A DNA stretch of 64,000 bases, taken from assembly GCA_900316995.1 (NCBI GenBank), contig ONEZ01000006.1, forward strand, positions 1 through 64,000. Reading direction: 5' to 3'. This document shows positions 37,301-45,292 of the stretch, piece after piece (the stretch's first letter is position 1; each line of letters starts with the position of its first letter). A model generated the notes under the pieces. That model was not told the DNA's origin. It saw only the letters and a program-made list of their open reading frames with translations, and did no database searches. Made by a program: the position numbers and the translations under genes. This DNA comes from an uncultured Bacteroidales bacterium. GTDB lineage: Bacteria > Bacteroidota > Bacteroidia > Bacteroidales > Paludibacteraceae.

Positions 37301-37472
37301 TACATCAACAGGAGCCGGTGCAATGGGTAACCGCAGCCTTGGCGTGGGAACTGTTTCAGGTATGCTTGTGGGCAGTATTGGTCTGCTTGTTCTTGTCCCT
37401 GCGCTCTTTGTGGTGTTTGAAAAACTTCAGGAAAAAATTAAACCGATAAAATTTGAGGAGGATGTAAAATGA
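34338..37472 (+). CDS. RND efflux permease, AcrB/MexB (HAE1) class
   Basis: 1,044 residues, the typical length of HAE1 pumps. TM4 holds VVDDAIVVVEAVHEKL with the proton-relay pair Asp405-Asp406, and TM10 has Lys939 (ISKTGILITEYA). The N-terminus MKLQTFIDRPVLSSVISILI, LPVEQYPDIAPPTVQVTTSY and AVIAPIEDAINGVEDM are family signatures. Two long periplasmic loops form the porter and docking domains. It uses the proton gradient to expel small molecules through the adaptor and TolC-type channel next to it. The stop overlaps the channel gene start by ATGA. Confidence 0.95.
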   Translation: MKLQTFIDRPVLSSVISILIVLGGVIGLTSLPVEQYPDIAPPTVQVTTSYTGASAKTIQNAVIAPIEDAINGVEDMTYMTSTADNSGNVTITVYFKQGTDPDMATVNVQNRVSKVTALLPADVRSYGVTTEKRQNSILQIFAISSPTDEYDNDFLCNYMNINIKPKIMRIPGIGNFTTYGADYSMRIWLDPIKMQSYGLDPSDVTSAIAAQNIEAATGSFGEGSSEQLEYTMVYRGRLKSVQEFENVIIRVDEEGNVLHLRDVAKVELGALTYTYRSKVNGHPAALCMLFQSAGSNATQINESVAELLNSMKNELPSGTKIDVLYNTNDFLYASMHEVIKTLFEAIVLVVLIVLLFLHDFKSTLIPFVGIIVSLIGTFAFMMLVGFSLNLITLFALVLVIGTVVDDAIVVVEAVHEKLDAGYTSSRLATIDAMSEITTAVITSSLVFMAVFIPVSMMGGTSGVFFRQFGLTMAVAVGISAINALTLSPALCAMLLKPKNKDGEKVSTYEKYRSRFSKAFNAAFDKMALKYQGAIKPFINHPWWAFIIIIAFVALMAWSMSTTKSGFVPQEDTCQLMVDVLLPSGTSLEATSEYMASVRDDISAIADIDVVGQIEGYSFSGGNSSNGGSFILKLKPWEEREFMSVATVAQQIFEIGFKYPDATIIPFALPMIPGYGTNSNTEINLQDKLGGDINEFFAYAEDFIKAMNNIPEVQMAYTAFAVDNAQWLVDVDEARCQHYGLTASTVLNTLGNYFGGAYVNDINLYGKVYKVMVEAAPEYRTSPASLNNAFVKTASGEMAPLSGFVSVKKIYGASTLYRFNMLNSITVTAAPSDGASSGDVIKAVEKAAKEALTRDYSYEFGGMAREESEGSSMAVIFGISALIIFLILAALYESYLLPFSILLTVPVSIAGAFIVTKFLGMDNNIYLQVGVVMLIGLISKTGILITEYALQVRKKGKSITEAALESARMRLRPILMTAGTMVIGLLPLLTSTGAGAMGNRSLGVGTVSGMLVGSIGLLVLVPALFVVFEKLQEKIKPIKFEEDVK

Positions 37473-38773
37473 AAGAGCTAAGTAAAATAATAATTGCCAT
37501 ATCTTTGCTTGGTGTTTCGCTAAGTTTTACATCGTGTGGAATATATGGTAAGTTTAAATCTCCTGTCACTGCTGAGCAGGATAGCATAAAAACTCCTTCA
37601 TACAAGGACATATTCAATGACCCGTACCTTATTGCGCTTATAGACACTGCTTTGTCCCGTAACTATGACGTACTTGTGTCTCATGAGATTGTGGAGCAGG
37701 CCAAGGCATCTCTTCTTGGTGCAAAAATGGCATATATCCCGTCTATTGCGGCATCTCCAAGTGTTACTTGGACTACTCAGGGAGGAGCTTCTTCATTGTC
37801 ATACGGAATAGCCCAGGCTTCATGGGAAATTGACATTTTCGGACGTTTGACAAATAAGATGCGCATAGCAAAGGCAAGTAAAAAAGAGGCTGAAGCATAC
37901 GAGCAGGCCGTACGCTCTGAAATAATAGCTACCGTGGCTGAGACCTATTACACACTGCTTATGCTTGACGCTCAAATAAAGACGGCTGATTCTGCAATAG
38001 TATCGTGGGAGGAGTCAGTAGAGGCGCAGAAGAGCTTTAAGCAGGCTGGTTCGTCTGATGAGGCGGCTGTGGCTCAGTTTGAGGCGAATTTATATTCCAC
38101 AATGGCAGAGGCTAAATCTTTAAGACTAAGCCTTGTGGAGGCAGAGAGTGCAATGGATGTCCTTCTTGCAAGAGAGGTTGGAGGTGTAACGCCTCGTAGC
38201 ACTCTGCTGGAGACTTCATTGAATGCAGGTGTGATTGAGAGTATTGATTTGCAAGCGGTAAGAATCCGTCCTGATGTACGTGAGGCGGAGTATCAGCTTG
38301 AGCAGGCGTTTTACGCTCTGAACCTGTCTCGTGCCAACTGGTGCCCTGACATATCAATATCCGGTACTCTTGGCTGGAATGGCGGGCTTATATTCAGTGC
38401 GGTGGGTTCTTTGTTGCAGCCTATTCTTAATTCTGGTAAGAACATATCTGCTGTACGTAGTGCCAAACATGGTCTGAAAGCGGCTGAATACTCCTATAGC
38501 AAGGCTTTGTTAACAGCTGCCACTGAAGTTAATAACGCTATGGCATCGCAGAAAATACACCGTGCTTTAACAATAGACTATTTTAATCAGGTGGAATCTC
38601 TTGCACGTGCCTTTGACATGACCAAGACTAAGATGAGCCTTGGTAGAGGAACGTATCTTGAGGTTTTGACCGCACAGCAGAGTCTGCTTACAGCCCAGTA
38701 CAAGTTGATAAGCAACTATATGGAGGTTCTTAATGCGGGGGTTGAACTGTTTGAAGCTCTTGGCGGTAGATAA
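37469..38773 (+). CDS. Outer-membrane efflux lipoprotein (NodT/OprM type)
   Basis: 434 residues with lipobox SFTSC (Cys23), as usual for OprM-type channels. Two homologous halves follow: ALIDTALSRNYDVLVSHEIVEQAKASLL and ASWEIDIFGRLTNKMRIAKA in the first, LQAVRIRPDVREAEYQLEQA and LLQPILNSGKNISAVRSA in the second. It is a trimeric beta barrel with a periplasmic alpha tunnel. ATGA overlap with the permease shows translational coupling. It converges on radA with only 11 bases between the stop codons and no terminator that I can see. Confidence 0.93.
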   Translation: MKELSKIIIAISLLGVSLSFTSCGIYGKFKSPVTAEQDSIKTPSYKDIFNDPYLIALIDTALSRNYDVLVSHEIVEQAKASLLGAKMAYIPSIAASPSVTWTTQGGASSLSYGIAQASWEIDIFGRLTNKMRIAKASKKEAEAYEQAVRSEIIATVAETYYTLLMLDAQIKTADSAIVSWEESVEAQKSFKQAGSSDEAAVAQFEANLYSTMAEAKSLRLSLVEAESAMDVLLAREVGGVTPRSTLLETSLNAGVIESIDLQAVRIRPDVREAEYQLEQAFYALNLSRANWCPDISISGTLGWNGGLIFSAVGSLLQPILNSGKNISAVRSAKHGLKAAEYSYSKALLTAATEVNNAMASQKIHRALTIDYFNQVESLARAFDMTKTKMSLGRGTYLEVLTAQQSLLTAQYKLISNYMEVLNAGVELFEALGGR

Positions 38774-38784
38774 CAAGATAAAAA

Positions 38785-40149
38785 TCAGCTGAATAACAGC
38801 TTGAATGCCTGTTCCACCTTTTTTGCGGTAAGTATCTCTATTTCAGGATTTTTTAATTCCAGCCCTTTGTAGTTAGCGGCTGGAATTATTATTTTCTTAA
38901 AGCCTAACTTCTGAGCCTCTGATATTCGGTTTGATATGCGGTTCACAGGGCGTATCTCCCCGGATAATCCCACTTCGCCAGTAAGGCATATATCACGATT
39001 TATGGCAAGGTCAAGGTTTGAAGAGAGGATTGAAGATATAACTGCAAGGTCTATGGCTGGGTCATTAACTTTAATGCCGCCTGCAATATTAAGGAATACA
39101 TCTTTCTTGTCCACCTTGAAACCTGCACGTTTTTCAAGCACGGCAAGCAGCATATTCATACGCCTAAGGTCAAAGCCTGTGGCGCTGCGCTGAGGAGTGC
39201 CGTATGCGGCTGTACCTGTAAGGGCCTGTACCTCAATTAAAAGAGGGCGCACACCTTCTACTGCCGATGCTATGGCTATGCCGCTCATCTCATCGTGGTC
39301 TGTACTAATAAGTAGCTCAGAAGGATTGGAAACCTCCCTCAAACCGTCTTGCTTCATCTCAAAGATGCCAAGCTCGCTGGTGCTGCCGAAACGGTTCTTT
39401 GTGGAGCGCAGTATGCGGTATAGGTAGTGTTGGTCGCCTTCAAATTGTAGCACAGTGTCAACTATGTGCTCCAATGTCTTTGGACCTGCTATGGTGCCGT
39501 CTTTTGTTATATGGCCCACAATAAACACTGGGATGTTTGTCTCCTTTGCAAACTTGAGCAGTAGGGCGGAGCACTCTCTAACTTGGCTGAGACTGCCAGG
39601 TATGGAGTCTGCGCTCTCGGTGCTTATGGTTTGTATGGAGTCTATAATAACAATGTCAGGGGCGGTTTCCTTAATATGGTTGAATATGGTTTCAAGGTTG
39701 GTCTCGCTAACTATGTAACATTCACCTGCGTTAGATGTTATGCGGTCTGCACGTAGCTTTAGTTGTGAAACGCTCTCCTCGCCAGATACGTAAAGGATTC
39801 TCTTGTGTTTAAGTGAAAGCGCAACCTGTAGCATGAGTGTGGATTTGCCTATGCCGGGTTCTCCGCCTATAAGTACAAGCGAGCCCTTTACCAGCCCGCC
39901 TCCCAGCACACGGTTCAGTTCACCGCATTGCATATCAATGCGCTCTTCATGTACCGCCTCTATGTCTTTTACAAGTGTGGGTTTGCTTTTGGCCGCATCA
40001 AAGCCGGTAGTTCTTGTGGCTTTGGTTGCACCTGAACTGATGTTCACCTCTTTGCATGAGTTCCACTCGCCGCATACGCTGCACCTGCCAAACCATTTAG
40101 GCTGTTCAGCACCGCAGGATGAGCAGACGTATGCAATCTTTTGTTTCAA
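38785..40149 (-). CDS. radA: DNA repair protein RadA (Sms)
   Basis: 454 residues. A zinc finger at the N-terminus has Cys9, Cys12, Cys23 and Cys26. Then come the Walker A motif GGEPGIGKST (95-104), Walker B (IVIIDSIQTI), the RadA-specific KNRFG motif, and a C-terminal LonC-like domain (IAGGIKVNDPAIDLAVISSI, TGEVGLSGEIRPV). It is a RecA-like helicase that extends recombination intermediates. TTG 40149 is the only start that keeps the zinc finger (MKQKIAYVCSSCG). A 64-bp octamer array ends one base before that TTG. Third gene after panC and panD on the minus strand. Confidence 0.95.
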   Translation of the reverse strand: MKQKIAYVCSSCGAEQPKWFGRCSVCGEWNSCKEVNISSGATKATRTTGFDAAKSKPTLVKDIEAVHEERIDMQCGELNRVLGGGLVKGSLVLIGGEPGIGKSTLMLQVALSLKHKRILYVSGEESVSQLKLRADRITSNAGECYIVSETNLETIFNHIKETAPDIVIIDSIQTISTESADSIPGSLSQVRECSALLLKFAKETNIPVFIVGHITKDGTIAGPKTLEHIVDTVLQFEGDQHYLYRILRSTKNRFGSTSELGIFEMKQDGLREVSNPSELLISTDHDEMSGIAIASAVEGVRPLLIEVQALTGTAAYGTPQRSATGFDLRRMNMLLAVLEKRAGFKVDKKDVFLNIAGGIKVNDPAIDLAVISSILSSNLDLAINRDICLTGEVGLSGEIRPVNRISNRISEAQKLGFKKIIIPAANYKGLELKNPEIEILTAKKVEQAFKLLFS

Positions 40150-40213
40150 GGTTAATCGGTCAATCGTTTATTCGGTGAATCGATTAACCGGTTCACCGGT
40201 TCACCGATTCACC
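40150..40213. repeat. 64-bp octamer array (eight units) between panD and radA
   Basis: Eight 8-bp units without a break. In the sense of the genes (minus strand) they read GGTGAATC, GGTGAACC twice, GGTTAATC, GATTCACC, GAATAAAC, GATTGACC, GATTAACC. Seven of eight contain TGA or TAA. It abuts the TTG start of radA. The same size, unit type and order of unit classes recur at 57974-58037. Confidence 0.9.
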
Positions 40214-40223
40214 AACGTGTTGG

Positions 40224-40565
40224 TTAAATCCTGTTGTTTAAAGGATGAACAATCTTCGGCTTAAAGGTCTTGGCCTCCTCTGGTGTCATGGAGGCGTACG
40301 CAGTGATAATAAGAATGTCGCCTGGCTGAACCTTGCGTGCTGCTGCTCCGTTAGTGCAGATTACTCCGCTGCCACGCTCGCCTTTAATAACGTAGGTTTC
40401 AAAGCGCTCTCCGTTGTTGTTGTTTACAACAGCCACTTTCTCGTACTCAATGATACCAGCGGCATCCATTAAATCTTCATCAATGGTTATACTGCCAATG
40501 TAGTTCAGATTTGCATCTGTTACAGTTACTCTGTGTAGCTTTGATTTGAGAATTTCTATAGTCAT
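40224..40565 (-). CDS. panD: Aspartate 1-decarboxylase
   Basis: 113 residues, the usual length. The proenzyme cleaves itself between Gly24 and Ser25 (NYIGSITID) to make the pyruvoyl cofactor; Lys9 (SKLHR), Tyr22 and Tyr58-region residues ([13 protein letters not shown]) are in place, as is [17 protein letters not shown]. It makes beta-alanine for pantothenate. ATG overlaps the panC stop by ATGA, so both enzymes that feed pantothenate are coupled. The downstream side carries a small CCAAC/GTTGG stem and the octamer array. Confidence 0.97.
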   Translation of the reverse strand: MTIEILKSKLHRVTVTDANLNYIGSITIDEDLMDAAGIIEYEKVAVVNNNNGERFETYVIKGERGSGVICTNGAAARKVQPGDILIITAYASMTPEEAKTFKPKIVHPLNNRI

Positions 40566-41401
40566 TTCTTGTACTGTATATTGTCAATAAGTCTTATTTT
40601 GCCTAAATAGATGGCTATGCAACCCACAACAAAACTGCTGTCATTCCAGTCTTTAACGTCTTGTAATGTGTTCCCGTCAACTATGGCGTAGTAATCCATG
40701 CGGAACTCTGCATCGTCTGAGAACTGCTCCTCCACCCACTTAATTGTCTCTTTGACGGTTTTAACACCAACAAAGTTAACGCTTTCTCTTAGAACTTTTG
40801 ATATTTTTGCAGCCTTTTTACGCTGCTCTTCGGTAAGAAGGGTGTTGCGGCTGCTTTTGGCAAGCCCGCTCTCTTCACGTACAATAGGGCAGGCGATAAC
40901 CTCTACAGGTATGTTGAGCTGGCGAACCATCTCTCTTATTATGGCTACCTGCTGGAAGTCTTTCTCTCCAAAATATCCAACCTGAGGCTCTACTGCGTAG
41001 AATAGTTTGCTCACAATCTGAGCCACACCGTTGAAGTGACCGGGACGGAAGGCTCCTTCCATAACGGTTTCAAGCGGTCCAAAGTTAAAATGGCGTGTGT
41101 CTTCTTCAGGATACATCTCCTCTACAGAAGGCATGAACACAATGTCACAACCGTTCTTTTCAAGCAGGGCGGCATCAGCCTCCGGAGTACGTGGGTAACG
41201 CTCCAAATCACCCTTGTCATTAAATTGGGTGGGGTTTACAAACACGCTTACAACACACAAATCACATTCTGCGGCGCATCGGGTAACAAGTGATATATGA
41301 CCCTCATGAAGAGCCCCCATAGTGGGTACAAGCCCCACCTTTACGGCTCCGCTCTTTTTTATGGAGTCTTTCAACTCCTTGATAGTTCTTGCAATAATCA
41401 T
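40562..41401 (-). CDS. panC: Pantothenate synthetase (pantoate-beta-alanine ligase)
   Basis: 279 residues. [20 protein letters not shown] holds the nucleotidyl-transferase HIGH-like site (HEGH). [56 protein letters not shown] and [15 protein letters not shown] are family blocks. It joins pantoate to beta-alanine using ATP in the cytoplasm. It heads the panC-panD-radA unit; the divergent CotH gene starts 98 bases away. Confidence 0.97.
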   Translation of the reverse strand: MIIARTIKELKDSIKKSGAVKVGLVPTMGALHEGHISLVTRCAAECDLCVVSVFVNPTQFNDKGDLERYPRTPEADAALLEKNGCDIVFMPSVEEMYPEEDTRHFNFGPLETVMEGAFRPGHFNGVAQIVSKLFYAVEPQVGYFGEKDFQQVAIIREMVRQLNIPVEVIACPIVREESGLAKSSRNTLLTEEQRKKAAKISKVLRESVNFVGVKTVKETIKWVEEQFSDDAEFRMDYYAIVDGNTLQDVKDWNDSSFVVGCIAIYLGKIRLIDNIQYKK

Positions 41402-41424
41402 TTTCTGTGTTAATTATCAGGCTG

Positions 41425-41432
41425 CAAAGTTA
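41425..41432 (-). promoter_or_regulatory. -7 box of panC-panD-radA
   Basis: TAACTTTG on the minus strand, 23 bases before the panC ATG. No good -33 element. Confidence 0.55.
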
Positions 41433-41453
41433 GTCATTTTATTAATTTTTTTA

Positions 41454-41461
41454 TAACTTTG
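41454..41461 (+). promoter_or_regulatory. -7 box of the CotH-domain gene
   Basis: TAACTTTG on the plus strand, 38 bases before the ATG at 41500 and divergent from the panC box. No good -33 element. Confidence 0.5.
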
Positions 41462-41499
41462 TAGCTGTATTGTTTAAAAACAACAGAAAATACGATGTT

Positions 41500-44424
41500 A
41501 TGAAGAAAACTGTACTCGTTATATCCCTTTTTTATGCCCTATGCCTTAATATGGGCGTGTACGCTCAGCCTGACTATCTGGCTGGCAGTTCCAAATTTGA
41601 AGACCTGAGTTCGGCTGTACCGTCTGGTTCAAATATCGTAATTGAAAAGCGTCTGTTTGGCAATGTGGGCAGTAAGACTGTAATTGCAAACGCCGATGCG
41701 GACAATGCATGGTTCAAGTTTGCAAACGGCAATACTGGCTGGATGCCTCAGTGGGCTTCATGTAACTATGGAGAGCCTTTGCGTTGTGAACCTGGACAGG
41801 TGTATGCGGCGTGTCTTTCCAATGACGGTAGTGCATCAGATCTCACTGTAAACATTAGAAACGGCAGGTACTATACTTTCAATGTCACCTGCAATGCGGA
41901 GGATAACAGGTTCTCTGTGATTGAGACTCAGACGGAACCAGTGGGTATATGGGCTGTTACAGAGATATCAAAGGGCGTGGGGCAGCCGTCGGAACTTAAT
42001 GTAGAACTTTCTGCAGAGAAGAGCGGTGAGGAGTATCTCATGTTTGCATATAAGGGTATGAAGGAGGAGTTCTCTGTGATAGAGGCCGTGAAAGACGGGA
42101 ACGTGTATAAGGTTGAGATTCCTGTGGAGGAGAATTTTGACGGCGCCACTGTTTATTATTTGGTTTACACTTCAAAAGAGGCAGGCCTTACCCCTCAAGA
42201 TGCTGACTTTGACCTGCGATGCCTGAAACAGAGCAAGTTGTACAAATACACAATAGGGACTCCTGTCCCTGACGCTCCTGTTATAGCCGCCCACAGAACA
42301 GTTTTGAACTCCAAGGATTTCTCTGATTTTGCATCGTTGTACATAAAATCATACGGCGGGCTATCTTCAAATGATTACTACACAGGCAAGTACAGCATAG
42401 AGTGGCAGAAATCCACAGATGGTGGAAACTCATGGGTAAGCTTTGATGAGGGTAAAAAGTATGATACAAACAATATACGTCCGGTGTCGGCAGGGGATTA
42501 TCGTGCGCTTGTTTCAAGAAAGAGCTCTGCTACAGACGTGTATGTTGCCACTATATCAAATGTAATAACTGTTACAGACGGTGGTGGCGCACCTAAGAGC
42601 ATATCCACAAACCTGCCTATAGTCATTGTTCGTACAGATACTGAGGATTTCCCTTCAGGTTTTGACTTTTTGGGAAGTAATGAGAATCTGGCGGCTGCCA
42701 AGAAAAAAATCAGCGTGGATGTGAAAATTATATGGGATGAAAAATCTACAGATGATGTTTCAAATACATACACAGGTGCAGACCGTACTAATCCACAGCG
42801 CTTGTACTATGACCGTAAGGCACGTATGAATTACCGTGGCTCGTCAAGTCTGGCAAACGAGCGTAAAAACTATGCCTTTGTGGTGGGGAATGACAGCTGT
42901 ACCACAAAGGGCAAATGGGTTAAGGATAAAAAGAATATGTTCAACCTGAACAAGTCAAAAGACAAGGACTTTATCCTCTACGCCTCTGCATCTGACGATA
43001 CTTATATGCGTAACATTCTCAGCCTTGACCTGTATGAGGATATGACAGGCGAGTGGAACTCTCACGGACGGTATGTGCGTCTGTTTGTAAACGGCGAGGA
43101 CAAGGGTGTTTACATCTTCATGGAGAAGAACAAGCAGAGTAAAGACCGCATTAAGACCGCCGATGACGGCTTTGTGTTCAAGTTTGACAAGACCGACATT
43201 GCAGACCGCGCCACGAGCACAGAGGGTGACCGTTCCACATTCACCACCAATTTGACAGGCCGTAAAGACATATCAACTTACGGGCTTTTGGTTGACCAGG
43301 CGTTTGAGATGGTTTATCCGGAGTATGATGAGGAGGAATACACTGATGATGCCTGGATGGATGTGGTGAATACCTTGCGTGGCCGCATATCAGAGTTTGA
43401 AAGTGAACTTGCAAATAGCAACTACAGCAAGGTGCGTGAGCTTATAGATTACGGATCTTGGGCTGACAACTTCATTATCAATGAGTTTGCTATGAACTAT
43501 GATGGATTCCGCATTTCGCAGTTCTTCAAGATAGATGGCGCCGATGCCAAGATAGAGGCTTCACCGCTATGGGATATGGAGCTTGGAATGGGTAAAAGCT
43601 TCAACTCATGGGCGTACAGTACCTTCCTCTATCAGGTTCAGGATGTGGCGCATGAATGGTCTTTCCCTATACCATTCTGGTGGGACGGCTTTACCGTGCA
43701 GGGTGTGCACGTGGGCTCTGGCTACGGACTCATGGCTGATAACTGTTTCAGAGCTAAAATCCGCCAGCAATGGAATCGTCACACTGCAGATGGCGGTGCG
43801 CTGACAGAGGCTAATATTGCAGAACATCTTAGTAAGTATTATGAGGCTGTACATACTAACTATAGTGCCATTACCGAGTGGACTAACGGACGCAGGCAGG
43901 GGCTTGGAACTCTGATTGGTCAGTTTCCTGAATATATCAGAGGTTTGAGCATCGGTGGTGATAAGGCAGCTGATGAGGGCGATGATGTAACATTCAATGC
44001 AACGGTAAGCGGCACAGGTTCTTACAACTATAAGTGGTATTTCCGTGCGTCAGAAGAAGATGAATGGCAGCAGCTTGAAACCACATCTAAGACACTAAAA
44101 CTGTTGGGCGTTATGGCATTTGATGCGGGAGAGTACAAGTGTGTGGCTGAATATAACGGCTGTGACTGCGTGTCGGAGGAGGCAGTGGCCAAATTGGCTG
44201 TTAATGCCTCTCCTGCGGGTGCGAATGAGGTTAAGTCTTCGCCGTGCGAGGTTTATGCGTCAGATAAAGTTATTCATATAGTATGTGATAATGCTGCGGA
44301 TATAGTGGTTTTTGATACCGTGGGCAATGTTTTGTCAAGAGGTGACAAAAATGTTACAGTGCTGTGCAGTGGTGTCTATATAGTTAGTGTAAACGGCTCT
44401 GTTTCAAAAATAATGGTGAAATAG
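41500..44424 (+). CDS. CotH-kinase-domain secreted protein with T9SS type A sorting domain
   Basis: 974 residues. Signal peptide MKKTVLVISLFYALCLNMGVYA. Residues about 130-260 are carbohydrate-binding-like beta domains. The CotH domain runs from about 370 to 790, with the RGSSSLANERKNYAF region, KDKDFILYASASDDTYMRNILSLDLYED, YIFMEKNKQSKDRI and the DMELG motif in SPLWDMELGMG. An Ig-like domain follows (GDDVTFNATVSGTGSYNYKWYF). The last 65 residues (VIHIVCDNAADIVVFDTVG, CSGVYIVSVNG, KIMVK) match the type A C-terminal sorting signal that sends proteins through T9SS to the surface. CotH proteins phosphorylate proteins in spore coats; the role in Bacteroidales is unknown. ATG 41500 is chosen for the signal peptide; the TTG at 41470 would add a polar leader. 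Confidence 0.85.
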   Translation: MKKTVLVISLFYALCLNMGVYAQPDYLAGSSKFEDLSSAVPSGSNIVIEKRLFGNVGSKTVIANADADNAWFKFANGNTGWMPQWASCNYGEPLRCEPGQVYAACLSNDGSASDLTVNIRNGRYYTFNVTCNAEDNRFSVIETQTEPVGIWAVTEISKGVGQPSELNVELSAEKSGEEYLMFAYKGMKEEFSVIEAVKDGNVYKVEIPVEENFDGATVYYLVYTSKEAGLTPQDADFDLRCLKQSKLYKYTIGTPVPDAPVIAAHRTVLNSKDFSDFASLYIKSYGGLSSNDYYTGKYSIEWQKSTDGGNSWVSFDEGKKYDTNNIRPVSAGDYRALVSRKSSATDVYVATISNVITVTDGGGAPKSISTNLPIVIVRTDTEDFPSGFDFLGSNENLAAAKKKISVDVKIIWDEKSTDDVSNTYTGADRTNPQRLYYDRKARMNYRGSSSLANERKNYAFVVGNDSCTTKGKWVKDKKNMFNLNKSKDKDFILYASASDDTYMRNILSLDLYEDMTGEWNSHGRYVRLFVNGEDKGVYIFMEKNKQSKDRIKTADDGFVFKFDKTDIADRATSTEGDRSTFTTNLTGRKDISTYGLLVDQAFEMVYPEYDEEEYTDDAWMDVVNTLRGRISEFESELANSNYSKVRELIDYGSWADNFIINEFAMNYDGFRISQFFKIDGADAKIEASPLWDMELGMGKSFNSWAYSTFLYQVQDVAHEWSFPIPFWWDGFTVQGVHVGSGYGLMADNCFRAKIRQQWNRHTADGGALTEANIAEHLSKYYEAVHTNYSAITEWTNGRRQGLGTLIGQFPEYIRGLSIGGDKAADEGDDVTFNATVSGTGSYNYKWYFRASEEDEWQQLETTSKTLKLLGVMAFDAGEYKCVAEYNGCDCVSEEAVAKLAVNASPAGANEVKSSPCEVYASDKVIHIVCDNAADIVVFDTVGNVLSRGDKNVTVLCSGVYIVSVNGSVSKIMVK

Positions 44425-44449
44425 TTGCTTATATGTAAAAAATTTTTTA

Positions 44450-44457
44450 TATCTTTG
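44450..44457 (+). promoter_or_regulatory. -7 box of the glycogen synthase-like gene
   Basis: TATCTTTG, 23 bases before ATG 44480. A TTG at 44425-44427 is 22 bases upstream, slightly far for a -33 element. Confidence 0.5.
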
Positions 44458-44479
44458 CAAAAGCGATAATATGCACTTT

Positions 44480-45292
44480 ATGGAAGCAAAGAAGGTATTG
44501 TACGTTACTCAGGAGATGTTCCCTTATCTTCCTGCATCGGAGATGGCAAATATCAGTAGAAAACTACCGCAAGCCATTCAGGAGCAGGGTAGAGAGATAC
44601 GTACGTTTATGCCTAAGTACGGTTGCATAAATGAGCGCAGAAATCAGCTTCATGAGGTTATCCGTCTATCTGGCATGAACCTCATAATAGATGAGACAGA
44701 CCATCAGCTAATTATAAAAGTTGCTTCTATCCAGTCTGCAAGGATGCAGGTCTATTTTATTGACAATGAGGATTATTTCCGCAGAAAATTTGTATTGGCC
44801 GATGCAGATGGCAAGGAGTTCGCTGATAATGCAGACAGGGCGATATTCTTTGCGCGAGGCGTTCTTGAAACCGTAAAGAAATTACGCTGGACACCAGATA
44901 TAATACATTGCCACGGATGGTTTACGTCTATTTTGCCGGCATACGTAAAGAAAGTTTATTCAGAAGATCCTTTCTTTGCACAATCTAAAGTGGTATATTC
45001 CGTTTATGATAATGAGTTCAAGACTCCTCTTTCAGCTGATATTACCAAGCGTGTTATAATTGACGGCATTACAGCCAAAGATCTTTCACCACTGGAAAAA
45101 GGTGCTGATTTTGCGAATCTTAGTAAGTTTGCCATTAACTATAGCGATGGCGTGATTCAGGCAAGTAAGGCGGTTGACCACAGTGTTATGCAGTATGCAA
45201 AAGATGCTGGGAAACTGACACTTGACTATGTTGATGAGGAAAATTATGTTTCTGCGTACAATCAGTTTTATGACAAAGTTCTGGGCGTATAG
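44480..45292 (+). CDS. Half-length glycogen/starch synthase-like protein (GT5 N-domain only)
   Basis: 270 residues from ATG 44480 (MEAKKVLYVTQEMFPYLP); ATG 44471 is also possible. It covers only the first Rossmann domain of a GT5 synthase: KLPQAIQEQGREIRTFMPKYG, then DIIHCHGWFTSILPAYVKK and the NYSDGVIQASKAVDHSVM end. The KxGGL glucose-binding motif near the N-terminus is replaced by LPASEMANI, and the whole second (donor-binding) domain is missing. It thus cannot be a complete synthase alone. Similar half-length proteins are common in Bacteroidales beside panC and DUF4270 genes. It may regulate or scaffold glycogen synthesis, or have a new role. DUF4270 overlaps its end by 23 bases. Confidence 0.85.
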   Translation: MEAKKVLYVTQEMFPYLPASEMANISRKLPQAIQEQGREIRTFMPKYGCINERRNQLHEVIRLSGMNLIIDETDHQLIIKVASIQSARMQVYFIDNEDYFRRKFVLADADGKEFADNADRAIFFARGVLETVKKLRWTPDIIHCHGWFTSILPAYVKKVYSEDPFFAQSKVVYSVYDNEFKTPLSADITKRVIIDGITAKDLSPLEKGADFANLSKFAINYSDGVIQASKAVDHSVMQYAKDAGKLTLDYVDEENYVSAYNQFYDKVLGV

